This document shows positions 24,030 through 32,348 of a DNA stretch of 43,032 nucleotides, piece by piece (the stretch's first letter is position 1; each line of letters begins with the position of its first letter). Origin of the DNA: a virus; the IMG/VR virus record IMGVR_UViG_3300010885_031327, positions 1 through 43,032 of that record; one strand, 5' to 3'. The position numbers and the translations under genes are program-made. Below the pieces are notes generated by a model, which searched no databases, had not been told where the DNA came from, and was given only the letters and a program-made list of their open reading frames with translations.

Positions 24030-24722
24030 ATGCATGTTAAATTACTCAGCTACTCACAACCAACTGCAGAATTTGCCAGCATGGGTGTCGATGATGCGCA
24101 GGAACTTATTGCGTATTGTGCCCGTGTCAGCAACCCTGCCAATCAATTTAACACCGAGACATCTGAACGACTTATCAAATACTTGGTCAAGCACCAACAC
24201 TGGAGCCCACTCGAAATGGTCTCCGTCTGTTGCGAAATTGTTACAACCCGCGATATCGCACGACAGATTCTACGTCACAGAAGTTTCAGCTTTCAAGAGT
24301 TCTCCCAGCGATATGCTGATCCTACAGCTGAACTCGATGAAGCGTTTATGCTACGTGAGGCACGATTCCAAGACACCAAGAATAGACAAAATAGCGTAGA
24401 GCTGGACATGAGTGACGAGGCGCAAAAGCTAATTGCCATTGAATGGGAACGTGCTCAGAAGCGTGTATTGTTTAGTGTCAAACAAGAATATAAATGGGCC
24501 ATTAAAAACGGTATTGCCAAGGAACAGGCTCGAGCAGTTCTACCAGAAGGACTCACTGTCAGTCGTATGTACATGAACGGCACACTGCGTTCGTGGATTC
24601 ATTATATGGAACTACGTTCTGCTAATGGTACACAAAAAGAGCATCAGGAAATTGCCATTGCCTGTGCCAAGGCTATTGCTGAGATCTTTCCAATGGCTGA
24701 ATCTTTGATAGCAAATGGATGA
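24030..24722 (+). CDS. thyX: FAD-dependent thymidylate synthase ThyX
   Basis: The 230-aa protein has the ThyX signature RHRSFSFQEFSQRY (82-95), matching RHRx7S, and further conserved segments HWSPLEMVSVCCEIVTTRDIARQ before it and RAVLPEGLTVSRMYMNGTLRSW after it. ThyX makes dTMP from dUMP with methylenetetrahydrofolate, FAD and NADPH, supplying thymidine for phage DNA synthesis. The length is normal. It starts 5 bp after the upstream stop and overlaps the next gene by 8 bp. This is a confident call. Confidence 0.95.
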   Translation: MHVKLLSYSQPTAEFASMGVDDAQELIAYCARVSNPANQFNTETSERLIKYLVKHQHWSPLEMVSVCCEIVTTRDIARQILRHRSFSFQEFSQRYADPTAELDEAFMLREARFQDTKNRQNSVELDMSDEAQKLIAIEWERAQKRVLFSVKQEYKWAIKNGIAKEQARAVLPEGLTVSRMYMNGTLRSWIHYMELRSANGTQKEHQEIAIACAKAIAEIFPMAESLIANG

Positions 24723-25095
24723 GAAACTAAAAAAGTTCTGCAAGAACTATGAAGTTAAGGTAGTCAACGATACTCAGCGTTATGCTAGGTATCGTGCGCC
24801 ATCTTACTTCACTGATCCGACTCGTGCAGATATCATTAGAAACGATCTAGTTGATATGCAAACCGAAACTCTCTACACTGTGCAAATACCAGAAAGTAGA
24901 TTAAAGGCATTAGCTGAATTAGAAAATCGTTTCTACAATCATCGCAACTCCGATGGCATGCGTGACATGTTTGAAACACTAATGGACAAGGAACGAGAAG
25001 AAGCCTTCTACAGAAATTCTAACGAAGCCGTGAAAAAAGCCTACGAGCAATACAGTATCATGCTCAACTTAGCTGGATATCAAAGAAAGTTTTGA
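24715..25095 (+). CDS. Unknown phage protein
   Basis: The 126-aa product is mostly helical and charged, ending VKKAYEQYSIMLNLAGYQRKF, a tail that echoes the C-terminus of the 23503 product. No catalytic motif, metal site or membrane segment is seen. It overlaps thyX by 8 bp, so it is translated with it, and it is the last gene before an independent promoter at 25113. Confidence 0.6.
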   Translation: MDEKLKKFCKNYEVKVVNDTQRYARYRAPSYFTDPTRADIIRNDLVDMQTETLYTVQIPESRLKALAELENRFYNHRNSDGMRDMFETLMDKEREEAFYRNSNEAVKKAYEQYSIMLNLAGYQRKF

Positions 25096-25112
25096 ATCAA
25101 AAAAGATTCATC

Positions 25113-25141
25113 TTGACAGATTTTTAAACAGACTGTATAAT
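25113..25141 (+). promoter_or_regulatory. Perfect-consensus sigma70 promoter, start site at the ATG
   Basis: TTGACA (25113-25118), 17-nt spacer, TATAAT (25136-25141). Only 7 nt separate the -10 box from the ATG at 25149 and there is no ribosome site, so the mRNA should be leaderless or nearly so. Confidence 0.88.
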
Positions 25142-25148
25142 TACTATT

Positions 25149-25997
25149 ATGGCACAACACACAACCTACTGGTCATGTACTCCCTTTGCCGATTGGCTTC
25201 GCGGCACTAAGAAATTAAGTGCAGGCACAGCTGAACAATGGGACGAGTGGACAACTACTGCTCAAATGAAACACAACTTCCGCTACTGGCTAGCAGAAGA
25301 AGCACTTGGACACATCCAAGATTTTGTCACATGGCCTGTAAGGAAACTCTATGATATCAAATACTACATTAACAACCGTTGGGTTAGTCGCACTCATAGC
25401 CTTACCGCTCATGCCCGGGATATTAAACCTGGCCAGTGGCAGGACGTGGGGAACCGCTTTTTGCCTTGCTTATTCAATGAGCTGGTTGATTTTGTTGAGA
25501 TAGAACAAGCCTGGAGTCATATTGCCTGGGGCGACAAAAAAGACACTGCTAAGTATAATCCTCCATTCTGGGCTAGTGGTTGGTTCCGCTGGCGCACATG
25601 GCGTTGTCCACAAGCTGGATTAGATCACCTTGACTGGGCTGCAAGTCTAACTATGGGATCAGACTGGGGTGTAGAAGAAACTGATCCTAACTACGGTAAA
25701 CCTACTGGTCAGGCAGAACGTGCCAAAGAGATTAAAGAGCTTTACCTATGGTGGACAGTAACTTATCGTAATCGCCCCGATGCTTACGATGCTAGTGGTT
25801 GGACTGAGTACTGTGAAGCGGCACGTATTGCCGACGGCGGCAAGCTAAGTTGGTTGGGTAGTAACAAGAATCCCGAACTTAAAAAGATGAGTGATAAATC
25901 ACACAAGCTACTACAAAAAATTGAAGCAGCCTACGAAAAAGAAGATGAAGCAATGATGATTCGTTTGATCAAAGCAAGAGATAGTCTATGGACCTAA
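25149..25997 (+). CDS. Unknown Trp-rich phage protein
   Basis: The 282-aa protein is strikingly rich in Trp, Tyr and Arg, with clusters such as FWASGWFRWRTWRCP and LWWTVTYRNRPD and a charged helical C-terminus (AAYEKEDEAMMIRLIKARD). I recognise no domain. The aromatic content could suit a folded nucleic-acid- or protein-binding module. It begins an operon of four overlapping genes (25149-27043) from a perfect host-type promoter, so it is probably expressed early. Confidence 0.65.
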   Translation: MAQHTTYWSCTPFADWLRGTKKLSAGTAEQWDEWTTTAQMKHNFRYWLAEEALGHIQDFVTWPVRKLYDIKYYINNRWVSRTHSLTAHARDIKPGQWQDVGNRFLPCLFNELVDFVEIEQAWSHIAWGDKKDTAKYNPPFWASGWFRWRTWRCPQAGLDHLDWAASLTMGSDWGVEETDPNYGKPTGQAERAKEIKELYLWWTVTYRNRPDAYDASGWTEYCEAARIADGGKLSWLGSNKNPELKKMSDKSHKLLQKIEAAYEKEDEAMMIRLIKARDSLWT

Positions 25998-26323
25998 AAG
26001 CCGAAACTCCGGCTAGGAGTATCTTAAAGGTTAACGAGTGGGGTACCTCGAAGATGTACAAAGTAGTATGTGAATGCGGTAGCGACGACTGTACCCATAC
26101 TATTGATATTGAAGCAGAAGACACCGGCGTAACTGTGACCATTTATACTAAAACAAGAACCAACTTTTGGTCTAAATCACGTTGGTATCATTTATGGACA
26201 CTCTTAGTCAAAGGGCATGTAGACTTTGAAACTAACATTGTATTATCAGAACAAAGCGCCATTAATTATAGTGAAACACTAAAACAAGCTGTACATGATG
26301 TCAAAAATTTCAAAAAGTCCTGA
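25988..26323 (+). CDS. Unknown small phage protein with Cys cluster
   Basis: The 111-aa product overlaps the previous gene by 10 bp. After a short N-terminal segment it has VCECGSDDCTHTIDIEAEDTG, a CxC...C...H cluster that could bind one metal, then beta-rich sequence and a short helix. Related small proteins occur in many T4-like marine phages, but I know no function. Confidence 0.6.
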   Translation: MDLKAETPARSILKVNEWGTSKMYKVVCECGSDDCTHTIDIEAEDTGVTVTIYTKTRTNFWSKSRWYHLWTLLVKGHVDFETNIVLSEQSAINYSETLKQAVHDVKNFKKS

Positions 26324-26852
26324 ACGTCATACCTTCCAATTAGAAGGTGCAAGAGAACGTGCTGCCAAAGATGGCAAGGAAGTTCCAGAATACTATGAGA
26401 ACTTTTGGAAGTCGGCCAAAGACCAAGACGACGCTAATCTTGTAGATCCAGCGTGGCAAAAAGACAATATGGAATACGATTTAAGAAGTAGCGAATGGAT
26501 GTGCGGCAAGGTTCAAAACTCCGATACCTATGCGCAGAATCTTTATGCGGCTATGTGCAATATGCAGTTTATCAAACTAGATGTTTTACCTATCTTAAAA
26601 AATCAGCGATGGAGTGCTAGTTGGCGACACGCAGGCGGCATCATTGCCGACATGCAAGAAAAGGGCGACTATATCGATTGGTACTGTAGCGGAATCGGTA
26701 ACAACGAAGATGGCTACGGAATATGCGGACAAAAACCTGAACTAGACAGTAATGGCAGGCATTACGTTCCTGAAGGTACTGTAACTGACGAAATAGCCAA
26801 TGATCTTAAAACTTTAGGTTGGCTGGCTGTGGAGTGGGACGACAAAGAATGA
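26295..26852 (+). CDS. Unknown phage protein
   Basis: The 185-aa product overlaps the previous gene by 29 bp; the adjacent ATG at 26298 is equally possible as the start. It is acidic and Trp-rich, with a central block WRHAGGIIADMQEKGDYIDW and GYGICGQKPE, and ends EGTVTDEIANDLKTLGWLAVEWDDKE. No known catalytic motif is seen. Its place in an early-type operon suggests a host-takeover or regulatory role, which is inference. Confidence 0.6.
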   Translation: MMSKISKSPERHTFQLEGARERAAKDGKEVPEYYENFWKSAKDQDDANLVDPAWQKDNMEYDLRSSEWMCGKVQNSDTYAQNLYAAMCNMQFIKLDVLPILKNQRWSASWRHAGGIIADMQEKGDYIDWYCSGIGNNEDGYGICGQKPELDSNGRHYVPEGTVTDEIANDLKTLGWLAVEWDDKE

Positions 26853-27043
26853 GCTATATGTTGTTTGAAGTTTGGGCCGAAGCCGAAGACGGTATCGAAG
26901 ATTTAATGGGAACAACAGCAAGTCAAGCTGAGGCTTTTAAAATTGCAGAACAAGCAATTGCCGACGGTGCGGTATCGGCCATAGTTTTTCAAGAAACGGA
27001 AGAAGGTGATGCTGTAGAAATTCAACGATTTGAAATGGACTAA
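26849..27043 (+). CDS. Unknown small acidic protein
   Basis: I take the ATG that overlaps the upstream stop (ATGA), giving 64 aa; the longer TTG frame from 26819 would overlap its neighbour without reason. The product is acidic with a beta-alpha-beta look (MLFEVWAEAEDG...AFKIAEQAIADGAVSAIVFQETEE). It is the last gene before a sigma70 promoter. I do not recognise it. Confidence 0.5.
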   Translation: MSYMLFEVWAEAEDGIEDLMGTTASQAEAFKIAEQAIADGAVSAIVFQETEEGDAVEIQRFEMD

Positions 27044-27050
27044 TTACATC

Positions 27051-27079
27051 TTGACAATTTCATTGTTTAGTGTTATGAT
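27051..27079 (+). promoter_or_regulatory. Sigma70-type promoter
   Basis: TTGACA (27051-27056), 17-nt spacer, TATGAT (27074-27079). The leader of about 27 nt contains AAAGGAG, an excellent ribosome site, before the ATG at 27113. Confidence 0.85.
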
Positions 27080-27112
27080 ATATGAATTGTACAACAAAGG
27101 AGATGTAGCAAA

Positions 27113-28282
27113 ATGGCTACGAAAACAGATCATCTAGCAGTTGCTAGAGCCAGTAAAGGCAAAGACTTTAGTCCAAAATGGGATGGCTGCGAAACTTGGG
27201 ATTCTAATCAATTCCTTCGACACTTCCATACTAGTATGGCTTGGTATCGTTTAGAGGCCAGTGGTAAAGAACTTAAGCCTAAAGTTATCAATTGGATGGC
27301 GTTAAATGGATACACTAAAGATCAAATAGCAGAATTCAAAAAAACAAAAGACAATCGCTGTGGAACCACAGTGGGTGCTATTGCGGCCTGCCTGTTAAAA
27401 GGAATGCCCGCAATTAGAGAAGATTTTAATGAAGGTCGTAGTACAGCTATGTGGCTCGGTACTTCTATTAGCAAAATCATTTCAGAAGGCAAAGACGACA
27501 CTGACGATTCCGAAGAGACTAAAGAAGACAAGCCTACTACAATACAACCTAGTATACAAGAACGTGTTCGAGAAGCAGCTTATCGGATGACTGAAGAACT
27601 CGAAGATGCTATCGAATTGTTTTCTGAAGATCCAGATACATTTGATCCAAAAGCATTTAAAGTTCTTAACTTACTCAAAGGCAAAGAAGTCAAAGCCGCA
27701 CACGCTCGCATCATTAAGGGCTTTTATGCACGTAACTTAGAAGAACTATTACAGGTACCAGGTACCAAAGATGAACAGCTTAAAGAAGCGTATAGTCACA
27801 TTAGTAAAGTTAATCTAAAGAAGATTACACAGTTCTATCAAGAAATTGTCAGCGCCTGTGATATGCTGGCACAGGAAGCCAAAGTTAATAGGGCTCCTCG
27901 AAAACCCAAAGCAATTAGCAAAGACAAAGTTGTTTCTAAACTCAAGTATAAGAAGACTGACGAACCCTTAAAGCTAGTCAGTGTTAATCCTGCAGATATT
28001 ATTGGTGCTCAAGAATTGTGGATTTACAACAGTAAGTCCCGCAAGTTAGGTAGATATGTTGCAGAAGAGTTTAAAGAACTTAATGTCAAAGGTACTACGA
28101 TCACAGGTTTTAGTGAAATGAAATCCATACAAAAGACCATTCGTAAGCCAGAAGAAAAACTCAAAGAGTTTAAGGCAGCAGGTAAAATTGCACTACGCAA
28201 GTTCTTAGATGAGATCAACGCTACAGACACTAAAATGAATGGGCGTTTAAACGAAGATACTATTCTACTTAAAGTAGCATAA
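27113..28282 (+). CDS. Conserved phage protein, unknown function
   Basis: The 389-aa protein is hydrophilic. The N-terminal 120 residues (WDGCETWDSNQFLRHFH...WMALNGYTKDQIAEF) look like a helical domain. An acidic linker follows (about 125-145, DDTDDSEETKED), then a helical middle and a basic stretch RAPRKPKAISKDKVVSKLKYKK around 263-285. The C-terminus has SRKLGRYVAEEF and IQKTIRKPEEKLKEFK. Its strong promoter, strong ribosome site and basic region suggest an abundant early protein that contacts nucleic acid, which is inference. No enzyme motif is seen. Confidence 0.65.
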   Translation: MATKTDHLAVARASKGKDFSPKWDGCETWDSNQFLRHFHTSMAWYRLEASGKELKPKVINWMALNGYTKDQIAEFKKTKDNRCGTTVGAIAACLLKGMPAIREDFNEGRSTAMWLGTSISKIISEGKDDTDDSEETKEDKPTTIQPSIQERVREAAYRMTEELEDAIELFSEDPDTFDPKAFKVLNLLKGKEVKAAHARIIKGFYARNLEELLQVPGTKDEQLKEAYSHISKVNLKKITQFYQEIVSACDMLAQEAKVNRAPRKPKAISKDKVVSKLKYKKTDEPLKLVSVNPADIIGAQELWIYNSKSRKLGRYVAEEFKELNVKGTTITGFSEMKSIQKTIRKPEEKLKEFKAAGKIALRKFLDEINATDTKMNGRLNEDTILLKVA

Positions 28283-28300
28283 TGTTTGATTAGAGATTGA

Positions 28301-28306
28301 TAAATA
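28301..28306 (+). promoter_or_regulatory. Late-type promoter box TAAATA, 5 nt before ATG
   Basis: GATAAATATTGGT then the ATG at 28312, again the exact 5-nt spacing that predicts a leaderless late mRNA, here for a fibre-like protein. Confidence 0.65.
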
Positions 28307-28311
28307 TTGGT

Positions 28312-29187
28312 ATGGATAATACTACTATGGATCAACCTCTTCTAACTAATCTTAACGAAGCCCTAAAGGCTTTGATCGACGCCCATCAGCCCGATACCAA
28401 AGAAATTACACAATTTATAGATTTTCGCGCCAAAAAAGGCGGGGATAACTACGGTAAAGGAATACTATGGAGTGGGCAAGGATACACTAAACAGTTTGTT
28501 TACAACAGCAACCCAGACAGATTCTTTTCATCTGAATCAATCGATTTAGATATCGATAAGAATTTTTCTATTGACGGCGTTACAGTTCTTAATAGTACAG
28601 AATTAGGAACCAGTGTTACAAAAAGTCATCTAACACAAGTTGGCAGATTACGAGGATTAATTGTAGACGGATCTGTAAACATTAATCAGTATTTGATTTA
28701 TAACGGTGCAACTGATCGATTAGGTTTAGGTACTGAAGCTCCTAATGCTGCATTTAGTGTTGCAGAAATGGGAGTCGAAGTTATGTTAGGAACAAATGAC
28801 GACTTCCACGGAATGGTTGGTACATTTGCCAGCACTGACTTTGATATCGTTACAGATAATACTGCTCGAATCAGTATTGCAGCAAATGGTAATATACAAC
28901 TAGGCAACCCTAATAGAAATCCTGTACAGGTTAAAATTAACGGCAAATTAAGTATTGGCGTTGAGAATCCTGATCCTGCCGTTGATCTACACGTTGCCGG
29001 TGCCGTTCGCTTTAATGGACATGTGCAAATGTATGCAAGTGAACCACCGCAAGAAGGTACCTATTCAGTAGGCGACATTGTTTGGAATACCAATGCTAGA
29101 GTAGGCACTGGTGTAGGCTGGGTCTGTCTAAGAGCAGGTAGTCCGGGTTCTTGGTATCCATTCGGCGAGATTAAAGAAAGAAGTTAA
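28312..29187 (+). CDS. Virion fibre-like structural protein
   Basis: I use the ATG 5 nt after the late box; the frame is open a little further upstream. The 291-aa protein has a helical start (LLTNLNEALKALIDAHQPD), a beta-rich middle with repeated LGLGTEAPNAAF and LSIGVENPDPAVDLHVAGAV, as in fibre and needle proteins, and a C-terminal GTYSVGDIVWNT with GVGWVCLRAGSPGSWYPFG. That final block is shared by many marine phage fibre proteins. A late promoter fits a virion role. Confidence 0.72.
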   Translation: MDNTTMDQPLLTNLNEALKALIDAHQPDTKEITQFIDFRAKKGGDNYGKGILWSGQGYTKQFVYNSNPDRFFSSESIDLDIDKNFSIDGVTVLNSTELGTSVTKSHLTQVGRLRGLIVDGSVNINQYLIYNGATDRLGLGTEAPNAAFSVAEMGVEVMLGTNDDFHGMVGTFASTDFDIVTDNTARISIAANGNIQLGNPNRNPVQVKINGKLSIGVENPDPAVDLHVAGAVRFNGHVQMYASEPPQEGTYSVGDIVWNTNARVGTGVGWVCLRAGSPGSWYPFGEIKERS

Positions 29188-29188
29188 T

Positions 29189-29797
29189 ATGGGCAAGGCC
29201 CTTGTAATCGGCAACGGCGAAAGCCGTGCTGGTATAGATCTTCACCAGATTACTGATTACACAACTGTAGGGTGCAACGCTCTACATAGAGACTTTATTC
29301 CGGATCATCTTATTTGTTGCGATGCAAGAATGGTAAGAGAAGCTTTGGAAAATTCAAAAACTGATTCCTGCAAAATTTATGTAAGAGAAAATTGGCATCA
29401 ATATTTTAGAAAAATTCTAAAAAATAAACATGTCCAGGTGGTTCCTGCAATCCCTTATAGTGGCGATAAAAGAGCAGACAGTCATACACATTGGGGTTCA
29501 GGACCATATGCAGTTTTGATTGCAGCAGCCATGGATGTTGAAGAAATATATCTTTTAGGATTTGATCTATACGGAAGACAGCAATTTGTAAACAATATTT
29601 ACAAAGGAACTGAAAACTATCAAAGGTCGGAATCTTCAGCTGTTGATCCTAGCTATTGGGTTTACCAATTATCTAAAATTTTTGAATACTATCCCAATAA
29701 AACATTTAAAATTATAAATCACAATACATGGATATTGCCAATAGAATGGCAAAAAGATAATGTAGAAAAAATTGATAAGCTGTTGTTTTTTAGTTAA
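29189..29797 (+). CDS. DUF115/MptE-like protein (possible glycosyl- or sialyltransferase-like)
   Basis: The 202-aa protein begins LVIGNGESRAGIDL, then VGCNALHRDFIPDHLICCDARMV and, near 100, HWGSGPYAVLIAAAMDVEEIYLLGFDLYG. This GNGxS...cNa...D.l...D order is that of DUF115 and sialyltransferase-like folds that transfer sugars or pyrophosphate. It starts 2 bp after a fibre gene, so glycosylation of the virion or host surface is possible but unproven. Confidence 0.65.
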   Translation: MGKALVIGNGESRAGIDLHQITDYTTVGCNALHRDFIPDHLICCDARMVREALENSKTDSCKIYVRENWHQYFRKILKNKHVQVVPAIPYSGDKRADSHTHWGSGPYAVLIAAAMDVEEIYLLGFDLYGRQQFVNNIYKGTENYQRSESSAVDPSYWVYQLSKIFEYYPNKTFKIINHNTWILPIEWQKDNVEKIDKLLFFS

Positions 29798-29811
29798 ATA
29801 CCTTGTATAAT
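29783..29811 (+). promoter_or_regulatory. Sigma70-type promoter with 5' leader
   Basis: TTGTTT (29783-29788), 17-nt spacer, TATAAT (29806-29811). The transcript would have a leader of about 95 nt before the queD-like ATG, containing a possible GCGG...CCGC hairpin and an AAAGGAG ribosome site. No riboswitch is recognisable. Confidence 0.6.
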
Positions 29812-29912
29812 TAATCTATACACACAGGCACAGCGGACTTTTTACGCCATTCATCCCGCTTTATAAACTCTGCATGTCGTCAAACTTGCTACCTTAATAA
29901 AGGAGACTAGAG

Positions 29913-30419
29913 ATGGCAAATCTTCAACCAGTACAATATAAGTACACAAGCACTAAAGAATATCACGACGCATTTCCCTGCGCCTATCGCCAATGGCGAG
30001 CTGATAGTCATTGTAATCTAAATCATGGCTATTCATTTAGCATGAAATTTTACTTTGGCACCAACGACCTAGATGTGCGCAATTGGGCGGCAGACTATGG
30101 TGGTTTAAAAGAACTAAAGAAGATACTAGAGGATCAATTTGATCACACCACATTAGTCAGTGCTGACGATCCGGAATTAGAGTTCTACAAAGAAATGGAA
30201 CGCCGTAAGTTGGCAAAACTAACTATTCTTCCAGCATTAGGCTGCGAAGCACTGAGCGACATGCTTTACAAGTATGTTAATGGTGTTTACATTCCGGACA
30301 TGTGGGGTGACGGTGAAAGCAAACGCCTATGGTGCTATCGTGTAGAAGTTCGTGAGACACAGGCTAATATGGCTTTCCGCGAAGGTCATCGTGAATGGAA
30401 TGAGGATCTCTTTGCGTGA
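29913..30419 (+). CDS. queD: 6-carboxytetrahydropterin synthase-like protein (QueD family)
   Basis: The 168-aa protein has YRQWRADSHCNLNHGYSF (H33, C34, H38), WAADYGGLKELKKILEDQFDHTTLVSADDPE and, near 110, LPALGCEALSDMLYKY, all in the order of the 6-pyruvoyl-tetrahydropterin synthase family. QueD converts dihydroneopterin triphosphate to 6-carboxytetrahydropterin in queuosine/7-deazaguanine synthesis. One expected zinc ligand, the second His of HGH, is Tyr here (HGY), which may mark a subfamily. The next pathway enzyme type (QueC-like) is 2.3 kb downstream. Confidence 0.8.
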   Translation: MANLQPVQYKYTSTKEYHDAFPCAYRQWRADSHCNLNHGYSFSMKFYFGTNDLDVRNWAADYGGLKELKKILEDQFDHTTLVSADDPELEFYKEMERRKLAKLTILPALGCEALSDMLYKYVNGVYIPDMWGDGESKRLWCYRVEVRETQANMAFREGHREWNEDLFA

Positions 30420-30607
30420 ATAGCGTAGAAAAGATTTGGGCCCGGGCAACCGGGCACTTAATGGGCAGTACTGATGACGATAGGCCAGATGTGCCTATCC
30501 TTACAATAAGAGAAGCCCGTTGGGCTTTATTCTTTAAAACATTCTGGGTCATAATGCATATCGTAACCTGTTGTTTTATTATTGCAGGCATTATTAGGCA
30601 TTGGTAA
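30416..30607 (+). CDS. Small single-pass membrane protein
   Basis: A 63-aa product starting at GTG within GTGA, overlapping the queD-like stop. The N-terminal half is soluble (KIWARATGHLMGSTDDDRPD) and a single hydrophobic helix (about 42-60, FWVIMHIVTCCFIIAGII) ends it. I recognise it only as a type of small membrane protein seen in T4-like phages. The DNA encoding it has three strong hairpins in a row, reported separately. Confidence 0.6.
   Translation: MNSVEKIWARATGHLMGSTDDDRPDVPILTIREARWALFFKTFWVIMHIVTCCFIIAGIIRHW
30440..30527 (+). other. Three consecutive strong RNA hairpins inside a coding region
   Basis: Hairpin 1: GCCCGG-GCAA-CCGGGC (30440-30455), a GNRA tetraloop. Hairpin 2: GATAGGC/GCCTATC (30479-30485 and 30493-30499). 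Hairpin 3: AAGCCC-GTT-GGGCTT (30513-30527), followed by a T-rich stretch. All lie within one 192-nt ORF in an AT-rich genome. Confidence 0.55.
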
Positions 30608-30611
30608 CAGT

Positions 30612-31304
30612 ATGATAACAGTACTATGCGTTCGATTCGGTAACAAATACAACTCTGAATATGTAGAAAAACTAAGGAATATGGTGTCTAGACACCTTAC
30701 AGTTCCGTATGAGTTTGTGTGTCTAACTGATAGTCAGCATCCTATACCCGGAGTAAGATCTATCGTAAGACCCAACGAAGGATATAATAGAGGATGGTGG
30801 CACAAAGTTCACATGTTTGATCCCGGGTTAGGACTATCCGGAAGAATTCTATACTTTGATTTAGATATCATCATACATGATAATATTAACAAATTAGTAT
30901 CAGATGACACAGATACGTTCTGGGGGATTAGAGATTTCAATAGAAAATTTCATCCAGGCTGGAGTGTATTAAACAGTTCTGCGTTGAGCTGGATAGGCGG
31001 ACAACATTCTGAATTGTTTACAGATTTTAAAGCCGATCTAACTAGGGCTCAGAAGTTACACGGTGATCAAGACTGGATTTGGCAACAAGCTAAATCAAAA
31101 ATAAAGTTTTGGCCGGATAGTTGGCTGCAAAGTTACAAATGGGAAATCAGAGATAAAAGCGAAGTCATTATGCAAAACGGTAAGCGTGGATTTAAAACTA
31201 CACGAAATCCTGTAATTCCTGCAGACTGCGCTGTTTGTGTGTTTCATGGAGATCCAAACCCACACGATGTACAAGATCCATACGTGCTTGACAACTGGCA
31301 GTAA
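30612..31304 (+). CDS. GT-A-type glycosyltransferase
   Basis: I start at the ATG at 30612; the open frame extends to a TTG at 30582 inside the previous gene. The 230-aa protein begins MITVLCVRFGNKYNSEYVEK, followed by VPYEFVCLTD, a conserved GWWHKVHMFDP and the metal-binding DxD in ILYFDLDIIIHD (D83, D85). Later FHPGWSVLNSS and HGDQDWIW resemble the acceptor and C-terminal motifs of GT8/GT-A capsule-type enzymes. It likely transfers a sugar from a nucleotide sugar, to DNA, virion or cell surface; which is not clear. Confidence 0.75.
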   Translation: MITVLCVRFGNKYNSEYVEKLRNMVSRHLTVPYEFVCLTDSQHPIPGVRSIVRPNEGYNRGWWHKVHMFDPGLGLSGRILYFDLDIIIHDNINKLVSDDTDTFWGIRDFNRKFHPGWSVLNSSALSWIGGQHSELFTDFKADLTRAQKLHGDQDWIWQQAKSKIKFWPDSWLQSYKWEIRDKSEVIMQNGKRGFKTTRNPVIPADCAVCVFHGDPNPHDVQDPYVLDNWQ

Positions 31305-31316
31305 CGATGCTATACT
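31288..31316 (+). promoter_or_regulatory. Sigma70-type promoter, start site at the ATG
   Basis: TTGACA (31288-31293), 17-nt spacer, TATACT (31311-31316). The next 6 nt end at the ATG at 31323, so +1 should be the A of the start codon of uvsE. The -35 lies in the end of the glycosyltransferase gene. Confidence 0.82.
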
Positions 31317-31322
31317 AATAGC

Positions 31323-32348
31323 ATGATTAAACGTATCGGCTTTGCCTGCAAACTTATCGACGGTCCCAGCCAAATTGATGGCATTAAACAGACCGATAAT
31401 TGTAAACAATATAATACCAGCACCACTACAGTGGCCTGGTTAAATAGACAATCAAAGAACATTGCTGAAGAAAAATTGTGGGATTTAATGAAACACAATA
31501 TCGAAGCATGTCGATTGCTTGTTGAAAAGGTAGGTACGTTTGATGAAAATCTTAGAATGGTACGACTCAGTAGCGATATACTTCCTGTATATACTCAGCA
31601 GGATTGGAGCTGGTTTTGGCGGCTTCCCGATGTTAGAGCCTATTGCGAAAGAGAATTTAGAAGAGTGGGAGATCTGGCTCGCCAGAATGACGTTAGGCTT
31701 AGTTTCCATCCTGGCCAGTTCACTGTTCTTGCATCTATTAACCCAGGTATTGTAGAACGCAGCATTGAAGAGTTTGAATATCATGCAGATATGGCTCGAT
31801 GGATGGGCTATGGACGTACATTCCAAGACTTTAAAATTAATGTGCATATTTCGGGACAACAAGGTCCCGCCGGTATTCGCCGTGCTTATCAACGATTAAG
31901 CCCCGAAGCACGTAACACACTCACTATAGAAAATGAAGAAATTACACACAATCTTGAAACCTGTTTGGAACTTGCTGATCTCGTTCCGATTGTACTTGAC
32001 ATACACCATCACTGGATTAACTCGGGCGAATATATCGACCCTACTGATCAGCGTGTTCGACGTGTTGTTGATAGTTGGCGCGGGATCCGTCCTACTTGCC
32101 ATTTTAGTACTAGCCGCGAAGACGTACTCGTTGGACATTCCAGTGGAACACGTCCCGCTCTTCAGACCCTCTTAGAGTCTGGTCACAAAAAGTCAAAACT
32201 TAGAGCCCACTCTAACTTCTATTGGAATACAGAAGTAAATGAGTGGGCGCTGGGATTTAGAAATCAGTTTGATATTATGTGCGAAAGCAAGGCTAAAAAC
32301 TTAGCCTCCTTTGCACTCTACGAGCAAGCTAAAGAATTAGCCCTTTGA
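31323..32348 (+). CDS. uvsE: UV damage endonuclease (UVDE/UvsE)
   Basis: The 341-aa protein has the family's order of motifs: GFACKL at the start, MVRLSSDILP (79-88), SFHPGQFTVL with H129, INVHISGQ (H174), LTIENEE (E203), VLDIHHHW (D226, H228-H230) and later HFSTSR and AHSNFYW. It nicks DNA 5' of UV photoproducts in a TIM-barrel with metal ions, useful to phage in sunlit water. The length is normal. It appears to be transcribed leaderless from its own sigma70 promoter. Its last 12 bp overlap the convergent gene. Confidence 0.93.
   Translation: MIKRIGFACKLIDGPSQIDGIKQTDNCKQYNTSTTTVAWLNRQSKNIAEEKLWDLMKHNIEACRLLVEKVGTFDENLRMVRLSSDILPVYTQQDWSWFWRLPDVRAYCEREFRRVGDLARQNDVRLSFHPGQFTVLASINPGIVERSIEEFEYHADMARWMGYGRTFQDFKINVHISGQQGPAGIRRAYQRLSPEARNTLTIENEEITHNLETCLELADLVPIVLDIHHHWINSGEYIDPTDQRVRRVVDSWRGIRPTCHFSTSREDVLVGHSSGTRPALQTLLESGHKKSKLRAHSNFYWNTEVNEWALGFRNQFDIMCESKAKNLASFALYEQAKELAL

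Noticed and set aside
25093-25110. Terminator after the 24715 gene
   Set aside because: TGAATC/GATTCA is only 6 bp, AT-rich and not followed by a T tract.
31485-31892. 135-codon open frame on the minus strand inside uvsE
   Set aside because: It is antisense to the conserved metal-binding part of uvsE, with no regulatory signals; the plus-strand protein is well supported.
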